The translations under genes and the position numbers were made by a program. A stretch of DNA of 32,093 nucleotides, taken from NCBI GenBank assembly GCA_017469685.1, contig JAFUFW010000027.1:1-32093 (forward strand), in the 5' to 3' direction. Positions 15,730 to 23,986 of the stretch are shown here, in pieces. The DNA comes from Bacteroidaceae bacterium (GTDB lineage: Bacteria > Bacteroidota > Bacteroidia > Bacteroidales > Bacteroidaceae). The notes under the pieces are model-generated. The model did not search any database and was not told the origin of the DNA. It was given only the letters and a program-made list of their open reading frames with translations. Position 1 is the first letter of the stretch, and each line of letters starts with the position of its first letter.

Positions 15730-16938
15730 ATGAAAAAAGCACTTATCATCGCACTGGCAGCCATCATGGCCATGCCCTCGTTCGCTGCCAAGAAGAAAGA
15801 AAAGGAGACGAAAAGCAACAAACCCGTCTTCACAATCGTAAAACAGCTGCCCATTACCAGCATCAAGAACCAGAACCGCTCAGGCACATGCTGGGCCTAC
15901 TCCACCCTCAGCTTCTTCGAAAGCGAGATACTGAAGAAGAGCGGCAAGACCTACGATCTGGCCGAGATGTACATCTGCAATATCGACTACATGGAACGCG
16001 CCGAGGTCACCGTGCGCATGCATGGCGACTGCGACTTCTCTCAGGGCGGTTCGGCCGGCGACGTACTGCTGACGCTCAAGAACCACGGTATAGTTCCCGA
16101 GGAAGCCATGGCAAAGCCTGGAACCATGATTGGTGACACGCTCGCAAATTTCAATGAATTCTTCGCCGTCATGACGCCCTACGTCAAAGCCATTGCCGAG
16201 AGCAAGAGCAAGACCATCACCTCACAGTGGAAAGCTGGTCTGCAAGGCATCCTCGACTCGTATCTCGGCAAGGTGCCCGAGACATTCACCTACGAAGGCA
16301 AGGAGTACACCCCGAAGACCTTCGCAGCAAGCCTCGGCCTCGACTGGGACGACTACGTAAGCATCACATCCTACACGCACCACCCCTTCTACACAAGCTT
16401 TGCCGTCGAGGTTCAGGACAACTGGCGCTGGGACCACAGCTACAACGTGCCTATGGATGAGATGATGCGCATCATCGACAACGCCATCGACAATGGCTAC
16501 ACAATCGCATGGGGCGGCGACGTCAGCGACGACGGCTTCACCCGGCAGGGACTTGGCATCCTCTACGACCTCAAGGCCGGCGGCGAGAGCCTCAGCGGCA
16601 GCGACCAGGCTAAGTGGCTCAAGCTGAAGCCAACAGAGCGCAAGAGCCTGGCTGAGGAGCTCGGAGTAAATGCTCCCGAGGCAACACCCTCACAGGAGCA
16701 GCGCCAGAAGGACTTCGACAACTGGGAACTCACCGACGACCACGGCATGCACATCTATGGCCTGGCAAAGGACCAGAATGGCCGAGAATACTATCTTGTG
16801 AAAAACTCTTGGGGCGAGACAGGCGAGTACAAGGGCACTTGGTACATGACAAAGAACTTCATTGCCGCACGCACCATGGACTTCCTCGTCAACAAGAACG
16901 CCATCCCCGCCGACATCCGCAAGAAGCTCGGCATCTGA
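15730..16938 (+). CDS. Secreted C1B cysteine peptidase (bleomycin hydrolase/aminopeptidase C type)
   Basis: A 402-residue protein with a clear signal peptide (MKKALIIALAAIMAMPSFAA, residues 1-20), so it is exported, unlike the classic cytoplasmic PepC. The papain-fold catalytic residues are visible: Gln48 and Cys54 in NQNRSGTCWAYS, His338 in DDHGMHIYG and Asn359 in VKNSWG. An insert at about 145-235 is typical of the C1B group. It follows the aminopeptidase P gene by 36 bp and is closed by a terminator at 16991-17030. It probably degrades peptides in the periplasm. Confidence 0.93.
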   Translation: MKKALIIALAAIMAMPSFAAKKKEKETKSNKPVFTIVKQLPITSIKNQNRSGTCWAYSTLSFFESEILKKSGKTYDLAEMYICNIDYMERAEVTVRMHGDCDFSQGGSAGDVLLTLKNHGIVPEEAMAKPGTMIGDTLANFNEFFAVMTPYVKAIAESKSKTITSQWKAGLQGILDSYLGKVPETFTYEGKEYTPKTFAASLGLDWDDYVSITSYTHHPFYTSFAVEVQDNWRWDHSYNVPMDEMMRIIDNAIDNGYTIAWGGDVSDDGFTRQGLGILYDLKAGGESLSGSDQAKWLKLKPTERKSLAEELGVNAPEATPSQEQRQKDFDNWELTDDHGMHIYGLAKDQNGREYYLVKNSWGETGEYKGTWYMTKNFIAARTMDFLVNKNAIPADIRKKLGI

Positions 16939-16990
16939 CGGCTACAAGACTGGTGGCCGCGAAATACTCAACGACCGCCCACGGATAAAA

Positions 16991-17030
16991 AAAACGTCCG
17001 GACACACAATGAAGTGCGCCCGGACGTTTT
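16991..17030 (+). terminator. Intrinsic terminator after the C1B peptidase gene
   Basis: The 11-bp arms AAAACGTCCGG (16991-17001) and CCGGACGTTTT (17020-17030) enclose an 18-nt loop, and a T-rich tail follows. It lies 53 bp after the peptidase stop and closes the protease gene set. Confidence 0.8.
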
Positions 17031-17060
17031 ATTTACCCCACAGGCCACAGCAAGAGACAT

Positions 17061-17160
17061 GCCCAAGGGTATTGCAAAAAAGGCCCAAGGGTTTTGCCAA
17101 AAAGGCTTAAGGGTTTTGCCAAAAAGGCTTAAGGGTTCTGAAGAAAGGCCTTAAGGGTCC
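17061..17160. repeat. Degenerate 22-bp tandem repeat array
   Basis: About four and a half units beginning GCCCAAGGG or GCTTAAGGG start at 17061, 17083, 17105, 17127 and 17148, with a 22-bp period (the last step is 21). The period is not a multiple of three, there is no gene, and the array sits between a terminator and the GH20 promoter. The units share AAGGG and GCCAAAAAGG. The function is unknown. Confidence 0.8.
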
Positions 17161-17201
17161 TTCACAATAGTCTCTGGGTTCAGTCGGCTGTTCTACGCCT
17201 A

Positions 17202-17253
17202 TTTCTCACGCGCGCGCAAAATAATTATATGTAATATGCGCGCGTGTGAGAAA
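17202..17253. repeat. 17-bp inverted repeat over the GH20 promoter region
   Basis: The arms at 17202-17218 and 17237-17253 match at 16 of 17 positions, with a core of alternating CG (GCGCGCGCA) and an 18-nt AT-rich centre. The right arm covers the place where the -33 element should lie, 8 bp before the -7 box. It may be an operator for a dimeric regulator, or an RNA hairpin if transcription enters from upstream. Confidence 0.8.
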
Positions 17254-17260
17254 AAAAACC

Positions 17261-17268
17261 TATCTTTG
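17261..17268 (+). promoter_or_regulatory. -7 element for the GH20 gene
   Basis: TATCTTTG matches TAnnTTTG and is 41 bp before the ATG at 17310. No -33 TTTG is seen; the inverted repeat arm occupies that position, which suggests regulated transcription. Confidence 0.55.
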
Positions 17269-17309
17269 TGCCGGAAAAGACTTATCAACCCACACTAACC
17301 ATCAAAGTC

Positions 17310-18953
17310 ATGAAAAAAATCATCGCTGCTATCGCTTTCCTGCTCGCAGGCGCATCGGCCTTCGCTGAGCAAGCTGACTACAACATCATCCCGTTGCCGA
17401 AGAGCGTCGACGTTGACGCCTCGCAGACAATGACCTTACGCTCTGGCATGGGCATAGCCTACGATGCAGGCAACCCTGACGCTGCACGTAATGCCCAGTT
17501 CCTGCGCACATGGGTCGAAGAAGCCACCGGCATTCACCTCGAGCTGACGCCTACCGACAAGAAGGCCGCCGTACGCATGACCATCGCGGCGCAGAAGAAG
17601 CTCAAGAAAGGCCAGAAACTCACGCCACAGGAGGAAGAAGCCTACACCATCGTCGTTGACAAGAAAGGCATCAGCATCAGCGCTGCCTCGCAGACAGGAC
17701 TCTTCCGCGCCGCACAGACGCTGCGCAAGGCGCTGCCCATGGGTGAAGGAATGACAGAGGTTGAGCTGCCCTTCGCCAAAATCACCGACCAGCCCCGCTT
17801 CGAATACCGAGGCGTCATGATTGATTGTGCCCGCCACTACTTCCCGCTTGAAACACTGAAACGATATATCGACGTGGCCGCGCTCCACGGATGCAACCAG
17901 CTACACTGGCATCTCACCGAAGACCAGGGATGGCGCTTCGAGGTGAAAGCGCTGCCAGAGCTGGCACAAAAAGGCAGCTGGCGCGAGCAGACCGTCGTAG
18001 GGCGCAACACAGGTGTCTACGATGGTCAGCGCTACGGAGGCTTCTACACGCAAGCCGAGTGCCGTGAGCTCGTCAACTACGCCGCCGAGCGCTACATCAA
18101 CATCATTCCCGAAATAGACTTGCCCGGCCACATGATGGGCGCACTCCACGTATTCCCCAACCTCGGCTGCACCGGAGGCCCGTACCCAGTGTGGCCCCAG
18201 TGGGGCGTAAGCCACGAAGTGCTATGCGCCGGCAACCCCGAGACACTGACGTTCCTTAAGACCGTAGTTGGCGAGCTGTGCGACGTATTCCCTTCAAAAT
18301 ACATACACATCGGAGGCGACGAGTGCCCGAAAGAGCGCTGGAAGCAGTGCCCCAAATGCCAGGCCAAGGCTAAGGAACTGGGGCTTAAGGATGATGGCAA
18401 GCATAGCGTAGAAAACCAGCTTCAGACATACATCAACCACGAAATGGAGAAATTCCTGAGCGAACGTGGACGCGACATGATAGGCTGGGACGAAGTGCTT
18501 GAAGGCGGACTGACCGAAAGAGGCATCGTAATGTCGTGGCGCGGCATTCAAGGCGGCATAGAGGCCGCCAAGCAGCACCACCGCGTCATCATGACCCCGA
18601 CAACATTCTGCTACATCGACTACTATCAGCTCAAAGACCAAGGTGCACAGCCGCTCGGCATCGGAGGCTACCTGCCCACATCCAAAGTCTACTCCTTCGA
18701 GCCTCTCGTGCCTGAAGACCTCACAGAGGAAGAGCAGCAGTACATTCTCGGGCCTCAGGTGAACCTCTGGACCGAATACGTAGCCTATCCACAGCACCTC
18801 TTCTACATGCTGCTGCCGCGCCTCGACGCCATAAGCGAAGTACAGTGGTGCCGCTCAGACCAAAAGGACTTCGACAACTTCAAAGCCCGTCTGCCACGTA
18901 TGCTTAAGCTCTACGACCGGTTAGGCATAAACTATTGCCACAGAATAGAATAG
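17310..18953 (+). CDS. GH20 beta-N-acetylhexosaminidase, secreted
   Basis: A 547-residue protein if the ATG at 17310 is used. This start gives a clean signal peptide (MKKIIAAIAFLLAGASAFA) and lies after the -7 box, whereas an in-frame start at 17268 would overlap the promoter. A GH20b-type domain covers about 22-158 and the catalytic barrel about 162-510. The acid pair Asp337-Glu338 is in HIGGDECPK, and the substrate-binding motif HWHLTEDQGWR lies near 199-209. The enzyme removes terminal GlcNAc or GalNAc from glycans such as mucin or chitin fragments in the periplasm. The stop is followed 1 nt later by the ABC ATPase start. Confidence 0.95.
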   Translation: MKKIIAAIAFLLAGASAFAEQADYNIIPLPKSVDVDASQTMTLRSGMGIAYDAGNPDAARNAQFLRTWVEEATGIHLELTPTDKKAAVRMTIAAQKKLKKGQKLTPQEEEAYTIVVDKKGISISAASQTGLFRAAQTLRKALPMGEGMTEVELPFAKITDQPRFEYRGVMIDCARHYFPLETLKRYIDVAALHGCNQLHWHLTEDQGWRFEVKALPELAQKGSWREQTVVGRNTGVYDGQRYGGFYTQAECRELVNYAAERYINIIPEIDLPGHMMGALHVFPNLGCTGGPYPVWPQWGVSHEVLCAGNPETLTFLKTVVGELCDVFPSKYIHIGGDECPKERWKQCPKCQAKAKELGLKDDGKHSVENQLQTYINHEMEKFLSERGRDMIGWDEVLEGGLTERGIVMSWRGIQGGIEAAKQHHRVIMTPTTFCYIDYYQLKDQGAQPLGIGGYLPTSKVYSFEPLVPEDLTEEEQQYILGPQVNLWTEYVAYPQHLFYMLLPRLDAISEVQWCRSDQKDFDNFKARLPRMLKLYDRLGINYCHRIE

Positions 18954-18954
18954 G

Positions 18955-19728
18955 ATGACCTACAAGCTCCAAAATCTCACAACAGGCTACCACGTGCACG
19001 GAAAGATGCACGTGGTAGCAAGTAATATAACAGCCCAACTCTGCGAGGGACAGCTGACATGCCTGCTCGGTCCCAACGGCGCCGGCAAGAGCACTCTACT
19101 ACGCACCCTGGCCGCCTTCCAGCCAGCCCTGCAAGGAGAAATGCTGCTCGGCGGCAAGCCCCTGGCTAATTATTCATCCAAAGAACTGGCTACGTATATA
19201 GGAATTGTGCTCACCGAGAAGCCTGAACTGGGCAACATGCACACCGACGAGCTCGTAGCCATGGGGCGCAGCCCCTACACTGGCTTCTGGGGAAAGCTAA
19301 CCGACGATGACAACGCGGCCGTAGATGAAGCCATAAGCCTCGTAGGCATAGAGCCACTTCGCCATCGTCTCGTAACCACTCTGTCCGACGGCGAGCGCCA
19401 GAAAGTGATGATTGCCAAGGCTCTGGCACAGCAGACACCCATCATCATGCTCGATGAACCGACGGCATTCCTCGACTTTCCCTCAAAGGTGGAAGTCATG
19501 CTGCTGCTGCGCAGGCTCGCTCACGAGATGAACAAGACCGTTTTCCTTTCGACCCACGACCTTGAACTTGCGCTCCAGACAGCCGACAGCCTATGGCTTA
19601 TGAACAAGGAAGAACTCGAGATAGGCACTCCTGCCGATCTCGCTGCATCCGGCGCTCTCTCCAGATTCTTCTCTGGGCCAGGTATCACTTTCGATTCCCA
19701 AAGCCGGCGATTCACCATCCTCTCTTGA
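18955..19728 (+). CDS. ABC transporter ATP-binding protein, FecE/BtuD type (orphan)
   Basis: A 257-residue ATPase with all motifs: Walker A GPNGAGKST (39-47), Q-loop region near 85, signature LSDGERQ (143-149), Walker B IIMLDEP (163-169) and His201 in STHD. The segment MGRSPYTGFWG is typical of iron-siderophore/vitamin B12 importers. No FecCD permease or binding protein gene lies nearby, so its membrane partner must be elsewhere. The ATG is 1 nt after the GH20 stop, so translation is probably coupled. The link between a hexosaminidase and this ATPase may be accidental or may reflect uptake from host glycoconjugates. Confidence 0.92.
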   Translation: MTYKLQNLTTGYHVHGKMHVVASNITAQLCEGQLTCLLGPNGAGKSTLLRTLAAFQPALQGEMLLGGKPLANYSSKELATYIGIVLTEKPELGNMHTDELVAMGRSPYTGFWGKLTDDDNAAVDEAISLVGIEPLRHRLVTTLSDGERQKVMIAKALAQQTPIIMLDEPTAFLDFPSKVEVMLLLRRLAHEMNKTVFLSTHDLELALQTADSLWLMNKEELEIGTPADLAASGALSRFFSGPGITFDSQSRRFTILS

Positions 19729-19793
19729 GGACATGACGCAGCCAAGAGCCACGTCATCCTCGCAGCATCTACCCTAATAAGAGCCTCAAATGG

Positions 19794-20108
19794 TCAGTCC
19801 AGATGGAAGACCTCACGAATAGGCACTGTCACGGGCGAATTGTCGGCATTAGTCTCCATGATATCCTTCATGTAAGCCCACCAGCGCTGCGTAGTATCGT
19901 CGGCACCCATGTCCTGCGAACTCTGTTCACCCTCTATTTCCTGATAACCGAAGAGGATGTTCGTCTCACGGTCCCAGAAGATGCTGTAGTTGCTCACACC
20001 AGCATCCTTGATGCCCTTTTTCAGCTCTGGCCACAACGCAGCGTGGCGCCTTTCATACTCATCCTCAAACCCGGGTTTGAGATACATCTTGAAAGCAAAT
20101 CGTTTCAT
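19794..20108 (-). CDS. rhaM: L-rhamnose mutarotase
   Basis: A 104-residue protein, the usual RhaM length when the ATG at 20108 is used; an upstream in-frame start would add 14 implausible residues. The family signature is present: MKRFAFKMYLKPGFEDEYE, RRHAALWPEL, a conserved SNYSIFWD segment and LFGYQEIEG. RhaM interconverts alpha- and beta-L-rhamnose. No other rhamnose genes are in the window. It is transcribed divergently from a short AraC-type gene, which could regulate it, though this is inference. Confidence 0.92.
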   Translation of the reverse strand: MKRFAFKMYLKPGFEDEYERRHAALWPELKKGIKDAGVSNYSIFWDRETNILFGYQEIEGEQSSQDMGADDTTQRWWAYMKDIMETNADNSPVTVPIREVFHLD

Positions 20109-20384
20109 ATTGCTGACACTTTGGAATTGATTTAATAAAAACTGACACAAAAGTAAGCAAAAGAATGCTTATGGCCTCATTTTTGCGACTTTTTTTCCGC
20201 AAAAACATAGTAAAAAGCTCCTAACTTACACATTTTAAGCACAAAAACAACTGCTTGCACAAAATTGACCCGCAAAACAAACGCACGTCTATGTGAATAA
20301 ATTATCTTTGCAGCGCAACAGTGAAAAACCCACCAAAGACTCACTGCTCTGCAATTTCTTTTCTTATCCACTTAAATAGTGCTT
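20109..20384. other. Divergent intergenic region rhaM / araC-like gene
   Basis: 276 bp holding the rhaM -7 box (20148-20155) and a -7 box TATCTTTG for the AraC-type gene (20303-20310). An inverted repeat TTTTTGCG (20180-20187) / CGCAAAAA (20198-20205) with a 10-nt centre lies between them and is a candidate operator. No additional gene is seen. Confidence 0.5.
20148..20155 (-). promoter_or_regulatory. -7 element for rhaM
   Basis: On the minus strand TACTTTTG matches TAnnTTTG and is 39 bp upstream of the rhaM ATG. No -33 element is obvious. Confidence 0.45.
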
Positions 20385-20786
20385 ATGCCCGATACAAGCT
20401 TCAACACCACTCCAACTGCTATTGAAGCCCTGAATGCCGATAATGGCGGCCGCCCACGAGAGAGAACACGCGGCAGCAAGATCGACCTCCAGGACTTTAT
20501 GGAGCGTAATTATCGATGCGACATGTCGATGACAGAGTTTGCACGGGCTTCAGGACGTAGCCTATCTACATTCAAGCGGGACTTCAAGAATATGAGCGAA
20601 CTCTCGCCTGAACGCTGGCTTACAGACCGCCGTCTGCGCGCGTCGTACGACTTGCTTGCCCGCGGCCTACGAGTGTCGGACGTCTGCTTCGACGTAGGCT
20701 TCAAGAACGTTTCACACTTCTCAGCAATCTTCAAGAAGAAATTCGGTTGCACACCGGGAGAAGTCAGAAAAGCGAACCGCTGCTAA
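20385..20786 (+). CDS. Short AraC/XylS-type transcriptional regulator (DNA-binding domain only)
   Basis: A 133-residue protein (ATG 20385; a GTG 6 nt upstream is an alternative). Residues 35-130 form the double helix-turn-helix of the AraC family: MSMTEFARASGRSLSTFKRDFK, then VSDVCFDVGFKNVSHFSAIFKKKFG and the ending TPGEVRK. Usual family members of 270-300 residues carry an N-terminal effector domain that is missing here. There is an in-frame stop just upstream and a promoter-like -7 box at 20303-20310, so this looks like a genuine short regulator rather than a fresh truncation. A shared terminator follows. Confidence 0.85.
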   Translation: MPDTSFNTTPTAIEALNADNGGRPRERTRGSKIDLQDFMERNYRCDMSMTEFARASGRSLSTFKRDFKNMSELSPERWLTDRRLRASYDLLARGLRVSDVCFDVGFKNVSHFSAIFKKKFGCTPGEVRKANRC

Positions 20787-20805
20787 CGCCTCTGCCAACA
20801 GGCAA

Positions 20806-20867
20806 AAAAAAGACGCACAATGCATCGCCACCGCAAGGGTGACAGAATTGCATTGTGCGTCTTTTTT
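20806..20867. terminator. Bidirectional terminator, 19-bp stem
   Basis: Perfect 19-bp arms (20806-20824 and 20849-20867) enclose a 24-nt loop that itself holds a small CACC/GGTG hairpin. There are A-runs and T-runs at both sides. It lies between the convergent AraC-type gene and the outer-membrane protein gene and can serve both strands. Confidence 0.85.
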
Positions 20868-20889
20868 GTCAAAACCGCCTGTCAGATGC

Positions 20890-23871
20890 TCAGCGACGGC
20901 CACCGCCGCCAGGGCCTCTGCCACCGGGGCCTCGGCCGCCGCCAGGCCCTCCAAAGCCAGGGCCGCCCCACCCTTCACGACGCATCTCGCTGTTGCCAAG
21001 CAGGTTGAGCTGATAGATGACGTGAACCATAAGATAGGAGTTGATGGCGTTGCTCCACGAGTCGGTGCGCGAGAAGGCACTTATTGCACGGCTGATGTTG
21101 CTGCGCTCCTTGAGTATGTCGTACCACTGCACGCTCAACGTGAGCGATTTATTCTTCAAGAATGTCTGTGAGAGTTGAGCATTCCAGATGAGCTCGTTGG
21201 TGTTCATGGACGCGTCCTGATAGCCGCGGCGACTCTCTTGCGAGATGTCAGTCGAGAGGCTTGTGCCCCATGGAGCTGTGACCTGGGCATTGCCACCGTA
21301 GTTGAAGTTCCAGGTGTCGAGGTTTGCGCTCTCGCGGATGGCATTGCGTGCGTGGCTGAAAGTGAAGCCGCTGCTAACTCCGAAGTCGACGCTCCAATCG
21401 CAGAACTCATTGCGGTAGTTCAGACGCAGATTGTCGCCGATGGACGTGTTCCGGGTCGTAGACTTCACTGATGACGACTTTTGGTCTAAAGCCATATAAC
21501 CTACATTGTTCGAGTAGTTAAGGTTGACGTTATTCGATACGTTCCAATTCTTGTTGCGGTCGATGGCTGTGTTGTACATCGCCCACATGCCTGTATTCCA
21601 GTTTCCATTGATATTATCGGGCGTCGTCTCGCGCTTACCCGTCGTCATGTCATACAGCGTACGGCTTGAAATAGAGTTCAAAGTGTTGTTGAAGCGCAGG
21701 TTTACAGCCCAGCCCATCTGCTTCTCCACGAGATAATCGTTGTAGAAGAGGTTGAAATTATTATTCCAAGAAGGCTTCAACCCCGGGTTTCCATGACTTA
21801 CATTCATCGGGTCGCTGGTGTCGTCGACATCAAGCAGCTGGGTCATCGAAGGCTGGCTCATGCGAGCATTGTAGCGCACTCGCATCTGACTGGTATTGGA
21901 TATTCTCCACCGAAGGTCCACTCGTGGAGCCCAGTTGAATACGTGCCGAGTGACAGTTGTGTCAAGGCGATGCTTCATGTAGTCCATGTGTGTCGTCTGC
22001 GGTTGGAAGCTCACGCCGGCATTAAGGTTGAAGTCTCCGAACTGATAACGCAGCATGACGCTGGCGTCATGGTTGAACTCATTGTATGTTGCGTACTGCG
22101 AGTTCTCAATATTCTTAAGGCCCTCAAGCAGTCCCGGGGAGGGCGTGTAGCCGAGTACGAGCTGCTGGATTATCTCCTCGTCGGTTAGGTCGCCCCAGAG
22201 ATAAGCGTAGTCGCTCTTTGTCAACAGCGAGTCGATACTGTACATGGAGCGGTCGCTGTCAGAGAACCGACGCTGAAACTGGTAAGAGAGCTGCAGGTTA
22301 GCACCCTTGAATATCGGCTCGGCATAGCTTGCGCGAACGCGGTAGTTCCAGTTCTTCGACGGGTTATCATTGTACTGATTAGTGAATGTATAGGGCTGTT
22401 CCTTACTCTGGAAGAAGTTGACAAGCGAGCGGCTAAAGCTTTCATTTGTGCTCTCGCCGATGTTACCGCCAACGTCGAGAGTGGCGTTCCGTCCGGGTTT
22501 CTCGAGGCGGCGGTTAATCTGCAATGAGCCGTTGACATTGTAGTTGTGGCCATTGCTCATGTTCTGGCGTGTATTATCGTTAACAAGTATGTCCTTATAA
22601 ATGAGCTCATCGTCGCTCGTCCGGCCATACTCATTGAGGGGATCTGCCATGCCTGCATCGTAAGGACTGTCGTTGAAAGTGACACTCCGGCTTGAACCGC
22701 TATTGTCGTTCGTGCTGTAGCTGTAGCCGGGACGGAAGACTATGTTCGTCATCGAGTCCGGCTGCCACTCAAGGCGGAAGTCGGTATTCACGCTCTTCGA
22801 TTTGCTCAGGTTCTGGCTGAGGCTGTTTACGAACTGAGAAGCCGTCGATGTAAGGAAGTTCTCGCTGTTGGTCTTTGTCTGCACGTCGTTCTTGCGATAG
22901 TTGTAGCGGATGTTGCCACCGACCTCAAAGCGCCCTTGCTCATTCTGCTTTTTACCGTTGTTCCAGGCGAAATTGGCTCCTGGATTAAACGTTGTAGTGA
23001 GCCCGTTTCCGCCGCCCCACCCGCCGAAGCCTCCGAAGCCACGGCTGTTGACGTTGTTGGCATTGCCTGTGAGGAAAAAGTTAAGATTATCGGTGAAACG
23101 GCTTATAGTTACGTTCTCTGCGTAGCGGTCGTGGGTGCCATAGGCCAGATCAGCATTTATGAACCACCCCTCGGTCATGCCCTTGCGTACGGTAAGGTCG
23201 AGCACTGTTTCCTCCTCACCATCGTCGATGCCAGTGACGCGGCTGTAGTCACTTTGGCGGTCGTAAGCCTTCACCTTGCTCACCATTTTGGCAGGCAGGT
23301 TTTTGAGGGTCATTTGCGTGTCGTTGCCGAAGAACTCCTTCTCGTTGACTAATATCTTTTTCACTTCCTTACCGTTAATCTTAATCGTACCCTCCTCAGT
23401 GATTTCAGCCCCTGGAAACTTCTTTAACAACGCTTCAAAGTTAGAACCTTCGGGGATGCGGAAGGCATCGGAGTTGTAGACAAAGGTGTCAGCCTTCATC
23501 TCCACCTGAGCGGCGCGGGCCGTCACCTCAGCCTCCCTGAGCAGGCGAGCATTGTCATCGAGAACTATTTCGCCCAGGAGCATCGACTTGTTTTTCTTTG
23601 TCAGTTCCAGCTTGCGCCAGGCCGTCTTGTAGCCTACGAACGAGGCTCTGAGCAGATAACTGCCAGCCTTCACCCCTCCGATGCTGAAGGTGCCGTCGGT
23701 TTTAGTCTGCTGACCTGTTACCTGTGCGCTGTCTGTTGTCATTATTACTACCGTAGCTCCTGGCAGAGGACCGCCCTCTGAGTCGACGATAGTTCCGCTG
23801 ACGGTTACTTTCTGAGCGCTGGCGGCCATCGTGAGGCACAGCGCAACAATTGTGGTAAGGAATCTATTCAT
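20890..23871 (-). CDS. Outer-membrane beta-barrel protein, TonB-receptor-like, with CarboxypepD_reg domain
   Basis: A 993-residue protein from the ATG at 23871, chosen because it gives a signal peptide (MNRFLTTIVALCLTMAASAQ). A start at 23949 would run through the terminator hairpin. A CarboxypepD_reg/beta-sandwich domain covers about 20-100 (GTIVDSEGGPLPGATV), followed by a plug-like region and a long Asn/Tyr-rich barrel of OMP_b-brl_3 type from about 400. The last 25 residues are a Gly/Arg/Pro-rich tail ending GGGGRR, not the usual aromatic barrel end. It is probably a transporter or surface protein of unknown substrate. No SusD-like partner is adjacent. Confidence 0.88.
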   Translation of the reverse strand: MNRFLTTIVALCLTMAASAQKVTVSGTIVDSEGGPLPGATVVIMTTDSAQVTGQQTKTDGTFSIGGVKAGSYLLRASFVGYKTAWRKLELTKKNKSMLLGEIVLDDNARLLREAEVTARAAQVEMKADTFVYNSDAFRIPEGSNFEALLKKFPGAEITEEGTIKINGKEVKKILVNEKEFFGNDTQMTLKNLPAKMVSKVKAYDRQSDYSRVTGIDDGEEETVLDLTVRKGMTEGWFINADLAYGTHDRYAENVTISRFTDNLNFFLTGNANNVNSRGFGGFGGWGGGNGLTTTFNPGANFAWNNGKKQNEQGRFEVGGNIRYNYRKNDVQTKTNSENFLTSTASQFVNSLSQNLSKSKSVNTDFRLEWQPDSMTNIVFRPGYSYSTNDNSGSSRSVTFNDSPYDAGMADPLNEYGRTSDDELIYKDILVNDNTRQNMSNGHNYNVNGSLQINRRLEKPGRNATLDVGGNIGESTNESFSRSLVNFFQSKEQPYTFTNQYNDNPSKNWNYRVRASYAEPIFKGANLQLSYQFQRRFSDSDRSMYSIDSLLTKSDYAYLWGDLTDEEIIQQLVLGYTPSPGLLEGLKNIENSQYATYNEFNHDASVMLRYQFGDFNLNAGVSFQPQTTHMDYMKHRLDTTVTRHVFNWAPRVDLRWRISNTSQMRVRYNARMSQPSMTQLLDVDDTSDPMNVSHGNPGLKPSWNNNFNLFYNDYLVEKQMGWAVNLRFNNTLNSISSRTLYDMTTGKRETTPDNINGNWNTGMWAMYNTAIDRNKNWNVSNNVNLNYSNNVGYMALDQKSSSVKSTTRNTSIGDNLRLNYRNEFCDWSVDFGVSSGFTFSHARNAIRESANLDTWNFNYGGNAQVTAPWGTSLSTDISQESRRGYQDASMNTNELIWNAQLSQTFLKNKSLTLSVQWYDILKERSNISRAISAFSRTDSWSNAINSYLMVHVIYQLNLLGNSEMRREGWGGPGFGGPGGGRGPGGRGPGGGGRR

Positions 23872-23916
23872 TGTAATCATTCTACTGTTATCAAAACAAC
23901 AAACGGCTTGCATGAA

Positions 23917-23945
23917 AAAAGCCGTCCGATTGTGTGACGGCTTTT
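23917..23945 (-). terminator. Terminator of the rsfS-ftsH-cdsA operon
   Basis: The 10-bp arms AAAAGCCGTC and GACGGCTTTT (23917-23926, 23936-23945) have a 9-nt loop, with a six-T run after the stem on the minus strand. It lies 42 bp after the cdsA stop and just before the outer-membrane protein gene. Confidence 0.8.
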
Positions 23946-23986
23946 CCATTCCATCGTTTAAGCGATGAGTGTAGATTTAACGTTTA

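Noticed and set aside
17061-17160. CRISPR array
   Set aside because: The repeats are contiguous, degenerate 22-bp units with no unique spacers, and there are no cas genes.
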